Source of the DNA: Burkholderiales bacterium
GTDB lineage: Bacteria; Pseudomonadota; Gammaproteobacteria; Burkholderiales; SG8-41
Direction of reading: 5' to 3'
Assembly (NCBI GenBank): GCA_019746155.1
Contig: JAIESJ010000103.1
Coordinates: 1-18,169, forward strand
Length of the DNA stretch: 18,169 bases
The translations under genes and the position numbers were made by a program. The notes under the pieces were generated by a model that was not told the DNA's origin, searched no databases, and worked only from the letters and a program-made list of their open reading frames with translations. Within the stretch, counting starts at the first letter, position 1. The number at the start of each line of letters is the position of its first letter. This document shows positions 7,323 to 13,916 of the stretch, piece after piece.

Positions 7323-7694
7323 CTATTTGGCTGGCGGCTTACGCCGCATCTGGTCGACGGCGTTCAACGCATTTTCGTAAGCCTTGCGCGCCGCGGCTTC
7401 TTTTGCCCTGGCCGCATCCAGCGCTTTCTTCGATGTTTCGGCCTGACGCCTGAACTCGTCGGCCCGCTTCTGTGCCGCGCGGTAGGCGTCTTCGGCATTG
7501 AGATATTCCTGCTCGGCAAGCTTAGACTCGTATTGCGCCTGTTGCAGTTGCCGGTAAGCGATGCCGGCGCGCTGCTGACCGTGCAACATCGCGCCTTCGC
7601 TCCCGGACAGGTCCTCGACCGGCACAGGCTTCGGTACCTGTGCCAAAGCGGCAGACACCACGCAAATCGACAGGATGGCCAGCCAATATTTCAT
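7323..7694 (-). CDS. Exported coiled-coil protein, hypothetical
   Basis: A 123-residue protein with an N-terminal signal peptide (hydrophobic residues 4-17, AALAQ cleavage near residue 18). A short Pro/Val linker follows, then a long Ala/Arg/Glu/Lys/Gln-rich helix from about residue 40 to 118 with heptad-like spacing, so a periplasmic coiled coil is likely. I recognise no named domain. The ribosome site is poor, but the signal peptide begins at this ATG. It lies upstream of the Lys/Gly-rich exported protein on the same strand, so both may serve the envelope. That link is inference from position only. Confidence 0.7.
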   Translation of the reverse strand: MKYWLAILSICVVSAALAQVPKPVPVEDLSGSEGAMLHGQQRAGIAYRQLQQAQYESKLAEQEYLNAEDAYRAAQKRADEFRRQAETSKKALDAARAKEAAARKAYENALNAVDQMRRKPPAK

Positions 7695-8047
7695 TGCCGC
7701 AAGTTACCGTAAATAGTCTGCAATCCCGCAATCGTACTACTGATACGCGAAATCTGCGACCTGATCGCGTTGAGCCGCGCATTCGCGGCAATCAGCCGCA
7801 ACGCCAGCAAATTGGCAGCCGGCTAGGCTACTACAGTAAATACCGCCTAATCGGCTTCATCAATGATGGCCGCCTGGAGTGCGATAGGCAGGGGAGGCGC
7901 GCTCCAGACGTCCCAGAACGTTACGCTGCCCGGAGCCAAGAACCATGTTTTGGACAGCGGCGTCTCGCTATCGAGCGGGACCTTGCCGCGAACCACAGCA
8001 CCTCCTGCAACCAATAGCGAAAAGCCAAAAGGATAAGCCATGAATGA
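7695..8047. other. Intergenic region left of the mobile element
   Basis: I see no convincing gene here. The minus-strand frame at 7847-8041 starts six bases past the orphan tRNA 3' half and has no ribosome site. An imperfect inverted repeat lies near 7821-7856: GCCGGCTAGGC and GCCTAATCGGC, two mismatches, no T run. This is the old chromosomal DNA that followed the tRNA before insertion. Confidence 0.5.
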
Positions 8048-8091
8048 GTGGGTCGTGTTGGACTCGAACCAACGACCAAGGGATTATGAGT
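8048..8091 (-). pseudogene. Orphan tRNA 3' half, left attachment site
   Basis: These 44 bases are identical to 13607-13650 and correspond, on the minus strand, to the tRNA from the base before the anticodon loop through the T arm and acceptor strand to the discriminator plus one C. The 5' half is missing. The next bases toward 8041 read TC where the intact copy has CA, so this copy lacks an encoded CCA. Confidence 0.9.
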
Positions 8092-8167
8092 TGAAGCTCA
8101 ATTAACTAACTTCTTGTTTTTAGGCCCGCCCTCACTCGCCGAAACACGCTAAAACACGCCGGATTCC

Positions 8168-8185
8168 CCACGATTTCCCCACGTT
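8168..8185. repeat. End-proximal 18-bp repeat, left copy (possible integrase arm site)
   Basis: CCACGATTTCCCCACGTT matches 13542-13559 at 17 of 18 bases in the same orientation. Both copies lie just inside the element, 76 and 47 bases from the attachment repeats. Just upstream, ACACGC occurs twice (near 8142-8157). Integrase or excisionase binding is a plausible role. Confidence 0.5.
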
Positions 8186-8235
8186 CTTATTTTGACTTAG
8201 CTGTGTCGCTAATGCGATGAACCACCTCCCGGCAA

Positions 8236-9024
8236 TCAGAAGGGAATGTCATCGCCAAGATCGGCAAAAGTAGACTGGCGATTATCGGGCTTTCGAACGA
8301 CAAATTTGGATTCATTCGCTTCTATCCAATCCCAACCCGGCTCAGTGATGGTTAACGCTTGATATGGGTCACTATTGTATTCTTGTTCGGTTGTAATTTT
8401 TATATAGGCTTTTGCTATAAGGCGACGAAGCCCCAAGGAAAATCCAATATTTGTCAGTCCCGCGCGCTCCACCTCATTTTTTATTATATGCGCGCTTACT
8501 GTGTCCCCTGGTATGGTTGTATCACCTGCCACAGCAGCGAGCACAAATAGTTCTGGTTGGCTCAAGCCTTCTAGGGGAGCCACTTGCTCCGTTTCCGCAA
8601 TTTGACGAAGTGCCTCACCCTTTTCTGCTTGAGCTTTGATGCGCTTAGTTAATGACTCGCGTAATTGTTCGAAATCTCTTAGAGATTCGGTTTTATAATT
8701 AACGACTGAACGGTGCTGGATATCAAACGGGTATTTCCGTCCAGTGCGTTCTTCTGAACAAACCATTATTACCGGTTTTCCTGTTGCAAACGCGAAGCCC
8801 AGCTCATACCACACGTTGGGATTATCTGTCGTGATATCAGCCAGACAAACAACAGCCTTGCGGATACCCTCCTCTATCGCGTCGATCGGTATATCCACAT
8901 TCGGATCTCGATCGACCCGGTATGCTTCCAACCCCGCTTTGCTTATGGCGGGTTCGTAAACGTCATCATACCGCTTGTCAAATTTTCCTAAGTCAAACGG
9001 CTGGATCACAAAACATGTAGGCAT
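8236..9024 (-). CDS. TIR/nucleoside deoxyribosyltransferase-like domain fused to winged helix, candidate defence effector
   Basis: A 262-residue soluble protein. Residues 1-90 form a compact alpha/beta domain: CFVIQPF at 4-10 (first strand), DDVYEPAISKAGLEAYRVD at 20-38, AVVCLADITTDNPNVWYELG at 57-76, KPVIMV at 83-88. The conserved Glu in WYELG (Glu74) lies where TIR-like and deoxyribosyltransferase-like domains carry their catalytic Glu for N-glycosidic cleavage. A charged helix follows (about 110-148). A winged-helix-like region spans about 155-236 and ends TITEPGWDWIEANE. The family resemblance is from memory. NAD or nucleoside cleavage and antiphage function are inference. The gene is clearly more AT-rich than its neighbours and uses AT-ending codons, fitting recent acquisition. 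The ribosome site is weak (AGAG). It lies 81 bases downstream of the 175-residue gene on the same strand. Confidence 0.82.
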   Translation of the reverse strand: MPTCFVIQPFDLGKFDKRYDDVYEPAISKAGLEAYRVDRDPNVDIPIDAIEEGIRKAVVCLADITTDNPNVWYELGFAFATGKPVIMVCSEERTGRKYPFDIQHRSVVNYKTESLRDFEQLRESLTKRIKAQAEKGEALRQIAETEQVAPLEGLSQPELFVLAAVAGDTTIPGDTVSAHIIKNEVERAGLTNIGFSLGLRRLIAKAYIKITTEQEYNSDPYQALTITEPGWDWIEANESKFVVRKPDNRQSTFADLGDDIPF

Positions 9025-9105
9025 GTTTTTCTCTTTTAAAAGGGGCAGCTTGCGCAGACGAATACCCCCAAAGTTTATTAAGCTTTGAAGGTTTGTTACA
9101 TGCAG

Positions 9106-9633
9106 CTAGGCGATAACATTCCTCACGAGGGAGTTGGAACCGATTTCGTCAGCCCTAGACAGTAGCGCGACGTATAATTGTTGCGGGATTTTGCTCTTCG
9201 CGTTGAGCTGTTTGATTACGCTATATGGGTTTAGCAGCAGCACATAACTAAATTCTCCATACGGCCCTCCCGATACCAGGATAAAGCCAAAATCACGCAG
9301 TATTCTCATCCTCCGCGCCCAAGTTGATTCCTGACGTTCACCGCTAAAGCCGGCTTCAAAGGCGCACAATCGAGGATTCGTTATCTCGATTACACCCTCG
9401 TCGAAACTGCGGCACCATAATGCAAAGTAGGTGGACGATAATGGTAAACCCTTCGATAGGGTATCGACGATTTGTAGGATTAGGGGCAGGGTTCTAGGTA
9501 TTGTGATGAATCCAACATCGCGTAACCTGTTCCAGATTTGCGCATCGTTGACGTTTGGCCAGAGTTGTTGCCGTATTTCCAGCGTACGTTCGCGAATCCG
9601 TTTTGCTCTCGCCACTTTTTGCTTTACATTCAT
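9106..9633 (-). CDS. Hypothetical protein of mobile elements, 175 residues
   Basis: I do not recognise a named domain. The protein starts with a basic helix (MNVKQKVARAKRIRERTLEIR). It continues with LWPNVNDAQIWNRLRDVGFITIPRTLPLILQIVD, written here in part as seen at residues 24-57. The distinctive segment LPLSSTYFALWCRSFDEGVI follows, then FEAGFSGERQESTWARRMRILRDFGFILV. The last two segments look like helix-turn-helix/winged-helix elements, so DNA binding is a reasonable guess. I have an impression of similar unannotated proteins on proteobacterial mobile elements. A ribosome site (GAGG, about eight bases upstream) supports the ATG at 9633. Its leader on the minus strand contains the nested inverted repeat at 9661-9781. 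It is AT-richer than the Rep-Int module and probably cotranscribed with the TIR-like gene. Confidence 0.75.
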   Translation of the reverse strand: MNVKQKVARAKRIRERTLEIRQQLWPNVNDAQIWNRLRDVGFITIPRTLPLILQIVDTLSKGLPLSSTYFALWCRSFDEGVIEITNPRLCAFEAGFSGERQESTWARRMRILRDFGFILVSGGPYGEFSYVLLLNPYSVIKQLNAKSKIPQQLYVALLSRADEIGSNSLVRNVIA

Positions 9634-9660
9634 ACAATCCTCGTTTTAGAAAGAGGGGTT

Positions 9661-9781
9661 GGGCTGGTTCTGCTCTAGGGGTTGGACGCCTAGAGGTTGA
9701 CATTCCGGGGGAAGCACGCGCAGTGGTTGGACGACTGAGCGTTTGGCCGTTCTCCGAGATATCAATGTGCAGAACCAGCCC
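9661..9781. other. Nested inverted repeat with two same-loop hairpins (structured RNA or replication/regulatory DNA)
   Basis: An outer 13-bp perfect inverted repeat (GGGCTGGTTCTGC at 9661-9673, GCAGAACCAGCCC at 9769-9781) encloses two hairpins. Hairpin A (9673-9695) has a 7-bp stem CTCTAGG/CCTAGAG and loop GGTTGGACG. Hairpin B (9716-9742) has stem ACGC-G-CAGT/ACTG-A-GCGT (eight pairs, one G/A mismatch) and the identical loop GGTTGGACG. A short TTCC/GGAA hairpin (9703-9713) lies between them. Different stems with an identical loop argue for a conserved structure. The strand and molecule (RNA or DNA) are undecided. On the minus strand it would be the leader of the 175-residue gene. Confidence 0.65.
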
Positions 9782-9852
9782 CTCCATAATTCCACGTAAA
9801 TTCTTAATAATCAATGAGTTAAGTAGATCATGGCTTGCATTTTGTCGTTTTT

Positions 9853-9890
9853 TATAATGCTAGATAGCATACTTTGAATGTTTTCATTCA
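9853..9890 (+). promoter_or_regulatory. Candidate -10 with two operator-like palindromes
   Basis: TATAAT (9853-9858) overlaps the palindrome ATGCTA-GA-TAGCAT (9857-9870). A second perfect palindrome, TGAATG-TTTT-CATTCA, follows at 9875-9890. There is no good -35 at 16-18 bp. The arrangement suits a repressed plus-strand promoter for the 259-residue gene and the genes after it. The regulator is unknown. Confidence 0.4.
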
Positions 9891-9975
9891 GCATATCCTG
9901 GGCCTCAAATAAGTACAATCCAGCACGCAGGCAGAAGATTTTCCCTTAGGGTTTAGGGGGTTATAAAGAAATCGC

Positions 9976-10030
9976 TGTGCTCACTGTTCTCTCTGTGCTC
10001 ATGGTTATCTTTGTGCTCATGGTGCTCATG
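9976..10030 (+). repeat. 18-bp iteron-like direct repeats
   Basis: TGTGCTCA recurs at 9976, 9994 and 10012, exactly 18 bp apart, and the last unit contains a further GTGCTCATGG nine bases on (10022). The full units are TGTGCTCACTGTTCTCTC and TGTGCTCATGGTTATCTT, then a diverged third. Such spacing is typical of iterons bound by replication or partition proteins. The element does encode a replication initiator 1 kb downstream. Confidence 0.6.
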
Positions 10031-10086
10031 GGGATTGCCAAGGGGGCGGCTCTTTATTTGCTGCATCCGCAAAGAACAAGTCGAAC

Positions 10087-10866
10087 ATGCCCGAGAAGCA
10101 ATACGGAAAACTCACCGCTGACCAGTTCCGGCGGCTGATCCGCAAGCTCCCTGAGTTCCGCAGCGAGTCCAAGGCGTTTCATGAGGAATTGCGGGCCGCC
10201 AGTCCCGAGAAACTCCGCGAAGTCTTGGGTGATGGCATCTGGTGGGCACCTCTCTATGAGATGCCCTTTGCCGAAGTCGTGGCGTTAATGGTGTGTGCGA
10301 TCGGGCAAGCGGACTACCTTAAAGAGGCAGTCCAATCGCCGGACCCTCAGGAAATCGTCCTCGCTGAGTGGGAGAAATTAGCTGACTCGGCTGATATGGA
10401 ACACGTCCCCAAAGACGTAACCAAAGCCGATCTAATCGCTATCGCTTCTGCATTGCAGCGAAACGTTTTGAGCATCATGCTCTACAAGCGGTCGCTTTGC
10501 TCCCTGGTCGCCGAAGCCAAGGAGGGTAACGATAGCGCCTTGTTTGAAGCGGTTCGAGTCGATCAGTCTGCTGTTACCTGCCCCACCCTTGCTGTTCGCA
10601 TTACCAGGGCAGTATTGCTGGGCGAAAAGCAGTTCTTCATCCGGCTGCGGAGCGCCCTTAAGGGCCCGTCCAGAAAGCATTGGGAGGGCTACCAGGATTT
10701 GCGCTATTCCCTGGCCATCCTGCGGGAGATGGGCTTTGATCAGTTGAGCGACGCCGAGCTGGAACACCTCCTGGTGGACGTTTTGAAGGTCTACCCCAAG
10801 ACCTACACAGCCCGGAAGAACCTCCGCAAGCAGTACACCGAGTCCAAAAAGATCAAAGGTCTTTGA
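10087..10866 (+). CDS. Hypothetical protein, 259 residues
   Basis: I do not recognise this protein. It is soluble and mostly helical, with no signal peptide or membrane segment. Notable segments are the N-terminal KLTADQFRRLIRKLPEF, DGIWWAPLYEMPFAEVVALM near residues 49-68, and a Lys/Arg-rich C-terminus (TYTARKNLRKQYTESKKIK) that could bind nucleic acid. The ATG at 10087 has only a weak purine-rich site (AAAGAACAAG) upstream. It is preceded by the iteron-like repeats and by the palindromic promoter region, and it leads into the Rep-HTH-Int module 125 bases further on. An accessory role in element replication or control is possible from position alone. Confidence 0.7.
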   Translation: MPEKQYGKLTADQFRRLIRKLPEFRSESKAFHEELRAASPEKLREVLGDGIWWAPLYEMPFAEVVALMVCAIGQADYLKEAVQSPDPQEIVLAEWEKLADSADMEHVPKDVTKADLIAIASALQRNVLSIMLYKRSLCSLVAEAKEGNDSALFEAVRVDQSAVTCPTLAVRITRAVLLGEKQFFIRLRSALKGPSRKHWEGYQDLRYSLAILREMGFDQLSDAELEHLLVDVLKVYPKTYTARKNLRKQYTESKKIKGL

Positions 10867-10876
10867 TTTTCTTGTA

Positions 10877-10900
10877 CACCTGAAAACGCCATTTAAGGTG
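10877..10900 (+). other. Hairpin after the 259-residue gene
   Basis: CACCTGAAA (10877-10885) pairs with TTTAAGGTG (10892-10900) with one mismatch and a 6-nt loop. No T run follows, so it is not a classical terminator. Confidence 0.35.
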
Positions 10901-10991
10901 GTCGAAGCGCTCCAGATGTGAATATTTAATTACCTCCGCGGTTCAGGTAGGGATGGTCCCGGCCTGCCGCCTCAGAATCGTGGAGGTAGTC

Positions 10992-12311
10992 ATGGGTAGC
11001 AAGAAGCAATCGCATAAAGCCGCCGGCGACGGGGGCGCTGCGGCGCAGCCGCAGCCCGCCGGCGCGGGCGGATCGGATGCGCCGCCTAGTAACACAGCAT
11101 CCAATACATACGGAGAGGATGCCGGATACAAACTGCTGAGGGTCGGAGTCGATAGCCTGTATCTGTCCTTTCATGGGGAAATCTTCGAGGGGGTCGAGTC
11201 CGAACTCATCCGGCTGAAATATCTGGCCCAAAGCCGCTTCCCCGATGAGCAAATCCAGGCCCAATGGCCAGTCGAGGGCCATATCTTCGAAGTCCGGGAC
11301 AAGGGACAAGGCCGCTTTCCCTTCGTCCTGGAAGACAACACCTTCCGGATATGCCTGTCCTCCGGCCAGAGCAGGCTGCTGCCGATGGCCTACGCCAAGG
11401 TATCGGCGGAATACCTGGCCCATCGCCCGGTCGAGGAAATCGTCCATGAGCTCGCCCGCCTCCTGCAGGAGTTCGGGGAGTGCGAGCTGTGGCCCACGGT
11501 GAGCCGGATCGACCTGTATGCGGATTTCCAGACCGGCGTCGAGATCGGGGAACTGACCCGGGAAGCGTGGATCACGCGGGCCGATGCCATTGACAGCTAT
11601 TCGCGCAAGGGCCGCTTCTCCGGCTGGAAGATCGGGGCCGGTGGGGTCATCAGTGCAAGGCTGTATGACAAGACCCTGGAAATCCTCAAAAGCGGCAAGA
11701 CCTTCTTTCATGAACCCTGGCGGCGGGCAGGCTGGGATGGGCAATCCCGGGTCTGGCGGCTGGAGTTCCAGTGCATGCGGGCGGTCCTGGCCCAGCTGGG
11801 GCTGCGTACCTTTCCTCAGACCCTGGAATACCTCGGCGGCATCTGGGGCTATGCGGCCAGCACCTGGCTTAGATTAGCCATTCCTGATGCCGGGGACTCG
11901 AACCGGGGCCGCTGGCCCACCCATCCGCTTTGGCAACGTCTGGCGGCCATCGTGTGGCGTCTGGATGATGTGCCGCTGACCCGTACCTATTCGGCGGCGC
12001 GCGTGCCCTCTGTGGAACGTCTGCTGCGCTTTCATATGGCGCTGCTCACCAGTTTCATGGCCATTCACAAGCTCCGCGACTATGACCAGGGCGGGCTGCT
12101 GCTCCTGGAAAAGTGCCGGGACTTCCATGAGGGCCGCTGCCGGGACAAGCTCGAAACCGAGTTTGAAGCGTGGATCGCGCAACAGGTGAGCATCAAGGAA
12201 CGGCGCTTTAATACGCGGCTGAACGGGCCGAGCCTGCGCCACGAGGCCAGCACATCTGACGAGGTGGACCGCGATGCCGTCCGATACCACAAAGCCACAC
12301 GGGGCGAATGA
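10992..12311 (+). CDS. Replication initiation factor, rolling-circle (Rep_trans-like) type
   Basis: A 439-residue protein. A flexible Gly/Ala/Pro/Gln-rich N-terminus (to about 40) precedes a domain typical of phage and plasmid replication initiation factors: LLRVGVDSLYLSF at 48-60, LWPTVSRIDLYADF at 166-179, SARLYDKTLEILKSGK at 221-236, and RVWRLEFQ at 253-260. In this family a Tyr in the RLYDKT segment is the expected nicking residue, here Tyr225, and the Asp/Glu residues of the neighbouring strands bind metal. It would nick the element's origin after excision to start single-strand replication. The ATG at 10992 is chosen over an upstream in-frame ATG (10953) because GGAGG lies five bases before it. 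Its end overlaps the HTH gene by 38 bases. The family is from memory and the origin is not proven. Confidence 0.82.
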   Translation: MGSKKQSHKAAGDGGAAAQPQPAGAGGSDAPPSNTASNTYGEDAGYKLLRVGVDSLYLSFHGEIFEGVESELIRLKYLAQSRFPDEQIQAQWPVEGHIFEVRDKGQGRFPFVLEDNTFRICLSSGQSRLLPMAYAKVSAEYLAHRPVEEIVHELARLLQEFGECELWPTVSRIDLYADFQTGVEIGELTREAWITRADAIDSYSRKGRFSGWKIGAGGVISARLYDKTLEILKSGKTFFHEPWRRAGWDGQSRVWRLEFQCMRAVLAQLGLRTFPQTLEYLGGIWGYAASTWLRLAIPDAGDSNRGRWPTHPLWQRLAAIVWRLDDVPLTRTYSAARVPSVERLLRFHMALLTSFMAIHKLRDYDQGGLLLLEKCRDFHEGRCRDKLETEFEAWIAQQVSIKERRFNTRLNGPSLRHEASTSDEVDRDAVRYHKATRGE

Positions 12312-12651
12312 TGCGGGCGCGGGGCTGGCTTTGCCGTCTGCGCGCTGTCTTTCGAAAGAGGAAGCGGCGCGATACCTCGGGATCGGGGTCACGCTACTCG
12401 CCGAGCTGCAAGTACCGTTTATTAAGCTCGGTCGTCGTTGTGTCTATGATGTGGTTGACTTGGACGCCTGGCTTGATGAATATAAGCGTCGAGGGCGGGC
12501 CGGAAAGGAAACTTTATGGCCCGTGAAACCGGAATCCACCGGCGGGGCGACTCACCTTTCTGGTGGATTGATGTTGTCTTATCCGACGGCAGACGCATAC
12601 GCCAGAGCACTAGGACTAAAAGCCGAGCAGAAGCAGAAGCCCTCCTCTTAA
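12274..12651 (+). CDS. AlpA/excisionase-like helix-turn-helix protein
   Basis: A 125-residue protein. Residues 26-73 carry a MerR/AlpA-type DNA-binding fold: LSKEEAARYLGIGVTLLAEL (helix-turn-helix), then FIKLGRRCVYDVVDLDAWLDEYKRR (wing and second helix). Such proteins, next to a tyrosine integrase, usually act as excisionase/directionality factor or control integrase expression. The first 25 residues and the last 45 are low in recognisable structure. It starts inside rep (38-base overlap) with a GAGGTGG site upstream, and it runs 136 bases into the integrase gene, so all three genes are probably on one transcript with coupled translation. The long 3' overlap is unusual. Confidence 0.8.
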   Translation: MPSDTTKPHGANDAGAGLALPSARCLSKEEAARYLGIGVTLLAELQVPFIKLGRRCVYDVVDLDAWLDEYKRRGRAGKETLWPVKPESTGGATHLSGGLMLSYPTADAYARALGLKAEQKQKPSS

Positions 12652-13577
12652 AGCTGAAACATGATGCTTTCAGGGAAGCGCACCTCGGAATAAAACCAAA
12701 GCGCACTTGGCAGGAAGCCGTTATCCGGTATCTCTCGATCAAGGCATGCCTTCGGGATATTGATAAGCAGCGCCGATTGTGTCGCAAGCTTGACCCGTAT
12801 CTGGGTAAGTTAAGGCTTAACGACATAAACGGGGATGTGATCTGGAAAATCTGCGAGGGTGAGCTCAGGAAGGGAAACATGCCCGCGACAGTAAACCGCT
12901 GTCTCGCGCTGGTTCGCAGCATCCTTCGCATGGCTCACTACGATTGGCAGTGGACGGAGAGCATTCCCAAGGTGCGGCTTCTGCCTGGCGAGGTCGAGCG
13001 TGATCGATGGTTGTCGAGGGAGGAAGCAGACAGGCTGCTCATGTTCTGCCCTCCTCACCTGGCCGCCATCGTGCGCTTTGCCTTGGCCACAGGCTGCCGA
13101 GCGCGGGAGATAACCGGCTTGGAATGGGAACGTGTCGATTTGCAGCGTGAAACGGCATGGTTAGACCAAACCAAGAATGGCACGCCGCGAGGCGTTCCGC
13201 TGAACCGTGATGCAATTGCTGTGCTCAAAGGTGAGCGCGGGAAGCATCCTCAGTTTTGCTTTACGTTTCGCGGCAAGCCGATTCGGTATGAACTGACCAA
13301 TACCGCATGGCAAACCGCGGTAAGGAAGGCAGAGCTAGGCGACCTGCGTTTTCATGATCTGCGGCACACCTGGGCGTCGTGGCATCGCCAGTCGGGGACA
13401 AGCTGCGACGAGCTCAAGGAGCTGGGCGGGTGGAAGACCCGCAGCATGGTGGATCGTTACGCGAAGTTTGGCACTGAACACTTGGCCGCTGCAGCCTCGC
13501 GGATCGAGACCGGCAGGAAAGGAAACGTGGTACTGATTTCTCCACGATTCCCCCACGTTGGCAAAACGGCAGCTTAG
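12516..13577 (+). CDS. Tyrosine-type site-specific integrase
   Basis: The integrase catalyses integration and excision of the element at the tRNA. It has 353 residues, the usual size. An arm-binding-like N-terminus (FWWIDVVLSDGRRIRQST, about residues 15-32) and a core-binding domain (about 64-150) precede the catalytic domain. Catalytic residues are visible: Arg195 in ATGCRAREI, Lys220 in QTKNGTPR, His280 and Arg283 in HDLRHTW, Trp306 in GGWKT (where many relatives have His) and the nucleophile Tyr315 in VDRYAKF. The ATG at 12516 has GGAAAGGAA upstream and begins MARETGIHRRGDS, the family start. It overlaps the AlpA-like gene by 136 bases. The stop lies 29 bases before the attachment repeat, so integrase and attachment site travel together. 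The intact tRNA is convergent with it. Confidence 0.95.
   Translation: MARETGIHRRGDSPFWWIDVVLSDGRRIRQSTRTKSRAEAEALLLKLKHDAFREAHLGIKPKRTWQEAVIRYLSIKACLRDIDKQRRLCRKLDPYLGKLRLNDINGDVIWKICEGELRKGNMPATVNRCLALVRSILRMAHYDWQWTESIPKVRLLPGEVERDRWLSREEADRLLMFCPPHLAAIVRFALATGCRAREITGLEWERVDLQRETAWLDQTKNGTPRGVPLNRDAIAVLKGERGKHPQFCFTFRGKPIRYELTNTAWQTAVRKAELGDLRFHDLRHTWASWHRQSGTSCDELKELGGWKTRSMVDRYAKFGTEHLAAAASRIETGRKGNVVLISPRFPHVGKTAA
13542..13559. repeat. End-proximal 18-bp repeat, right copy (possible integrase arm site)
   Basis: CCACGATTCCCCCACGTT matches 8168-8185 at 17 of 18 bases, same orientation. It lies inside the 3' end of the integrase gene, 47 bases from the tRNA attachment repeat. Confidence 0.5.
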
Positions 13578-13604
13578 AGGGTGGTTCTAACTGCTTGATT
13601 GTAA

Positions 13605-13681
<77 letters not shown>

Positions 13682-13683
13682 CC

Positions 13684-13717
13684 AGGAGTTTGCCGGGCAT
13701 TGGCCCGGCAAACTCCT
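13684..13717. repeat. Perfect 15-bp palindrome just upstream of the tRNA
   Basis: AGGAGTTTGCCGGGC (13684-13698) pairs with GCCCGGCAAACTCCT (13703-13717) around a 4-nt loop. It sits two bases upstream of the mature tRNA 5' end on the minus strand and has no adjacent T run. Its arms resemble those of the hairpin at 13884-13919. Confidence 0.7.
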
Positions 13718-13883
13718 AATGGAAATTTCACGGAAAAAGGGACCGATCCAATGAATCGCCGTTGATCGACGCTTCGGCGACAGGCTGCTTAAGAAACTTT
13801 GCGTGTCGAAACGCCGTTTCGGTCGAAACAAACATCTCTTGCATGGCGTTCTTTTCACCCCGTTCCTTGGTGCTTGTTCATTT

Positions 13884-13916
13884 TAGGAGTTTGTCGAACA
13901 CGAGTCCGACAAACGC

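Noticed and set aside
7847..8041. Minus-strand 64-codon frame beside the left attachment site
   Set aside because: No ribosome binding site, no recognisable family, and its start lies six bases past a tRNA end; hydrophobic start alone is not enough.
9680..9733. GTTGGAC in both hairpin loops fits the integron core-site pattern GTTRRRY
   Set aside because: The two copies are in direct, not inverted, orientation and there is no attC-like pairing of R and L boxes; the integrase present is not an integron integrase by sequence.
9661..9781. Retron msr/msd-type RNA
   Set aside because: The outer inverted repeat and hairpins resemble the general layout, but no reverse transcriptase gene exists in the window.
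9494..9814. Minus-strand frame across the twin hairpins
   Set aside because: It overlaps the 175-residue gene in another frame and reads Ser/Arg/Pro/Thr-rich sequence; the repeats explain the open frame better as structure.
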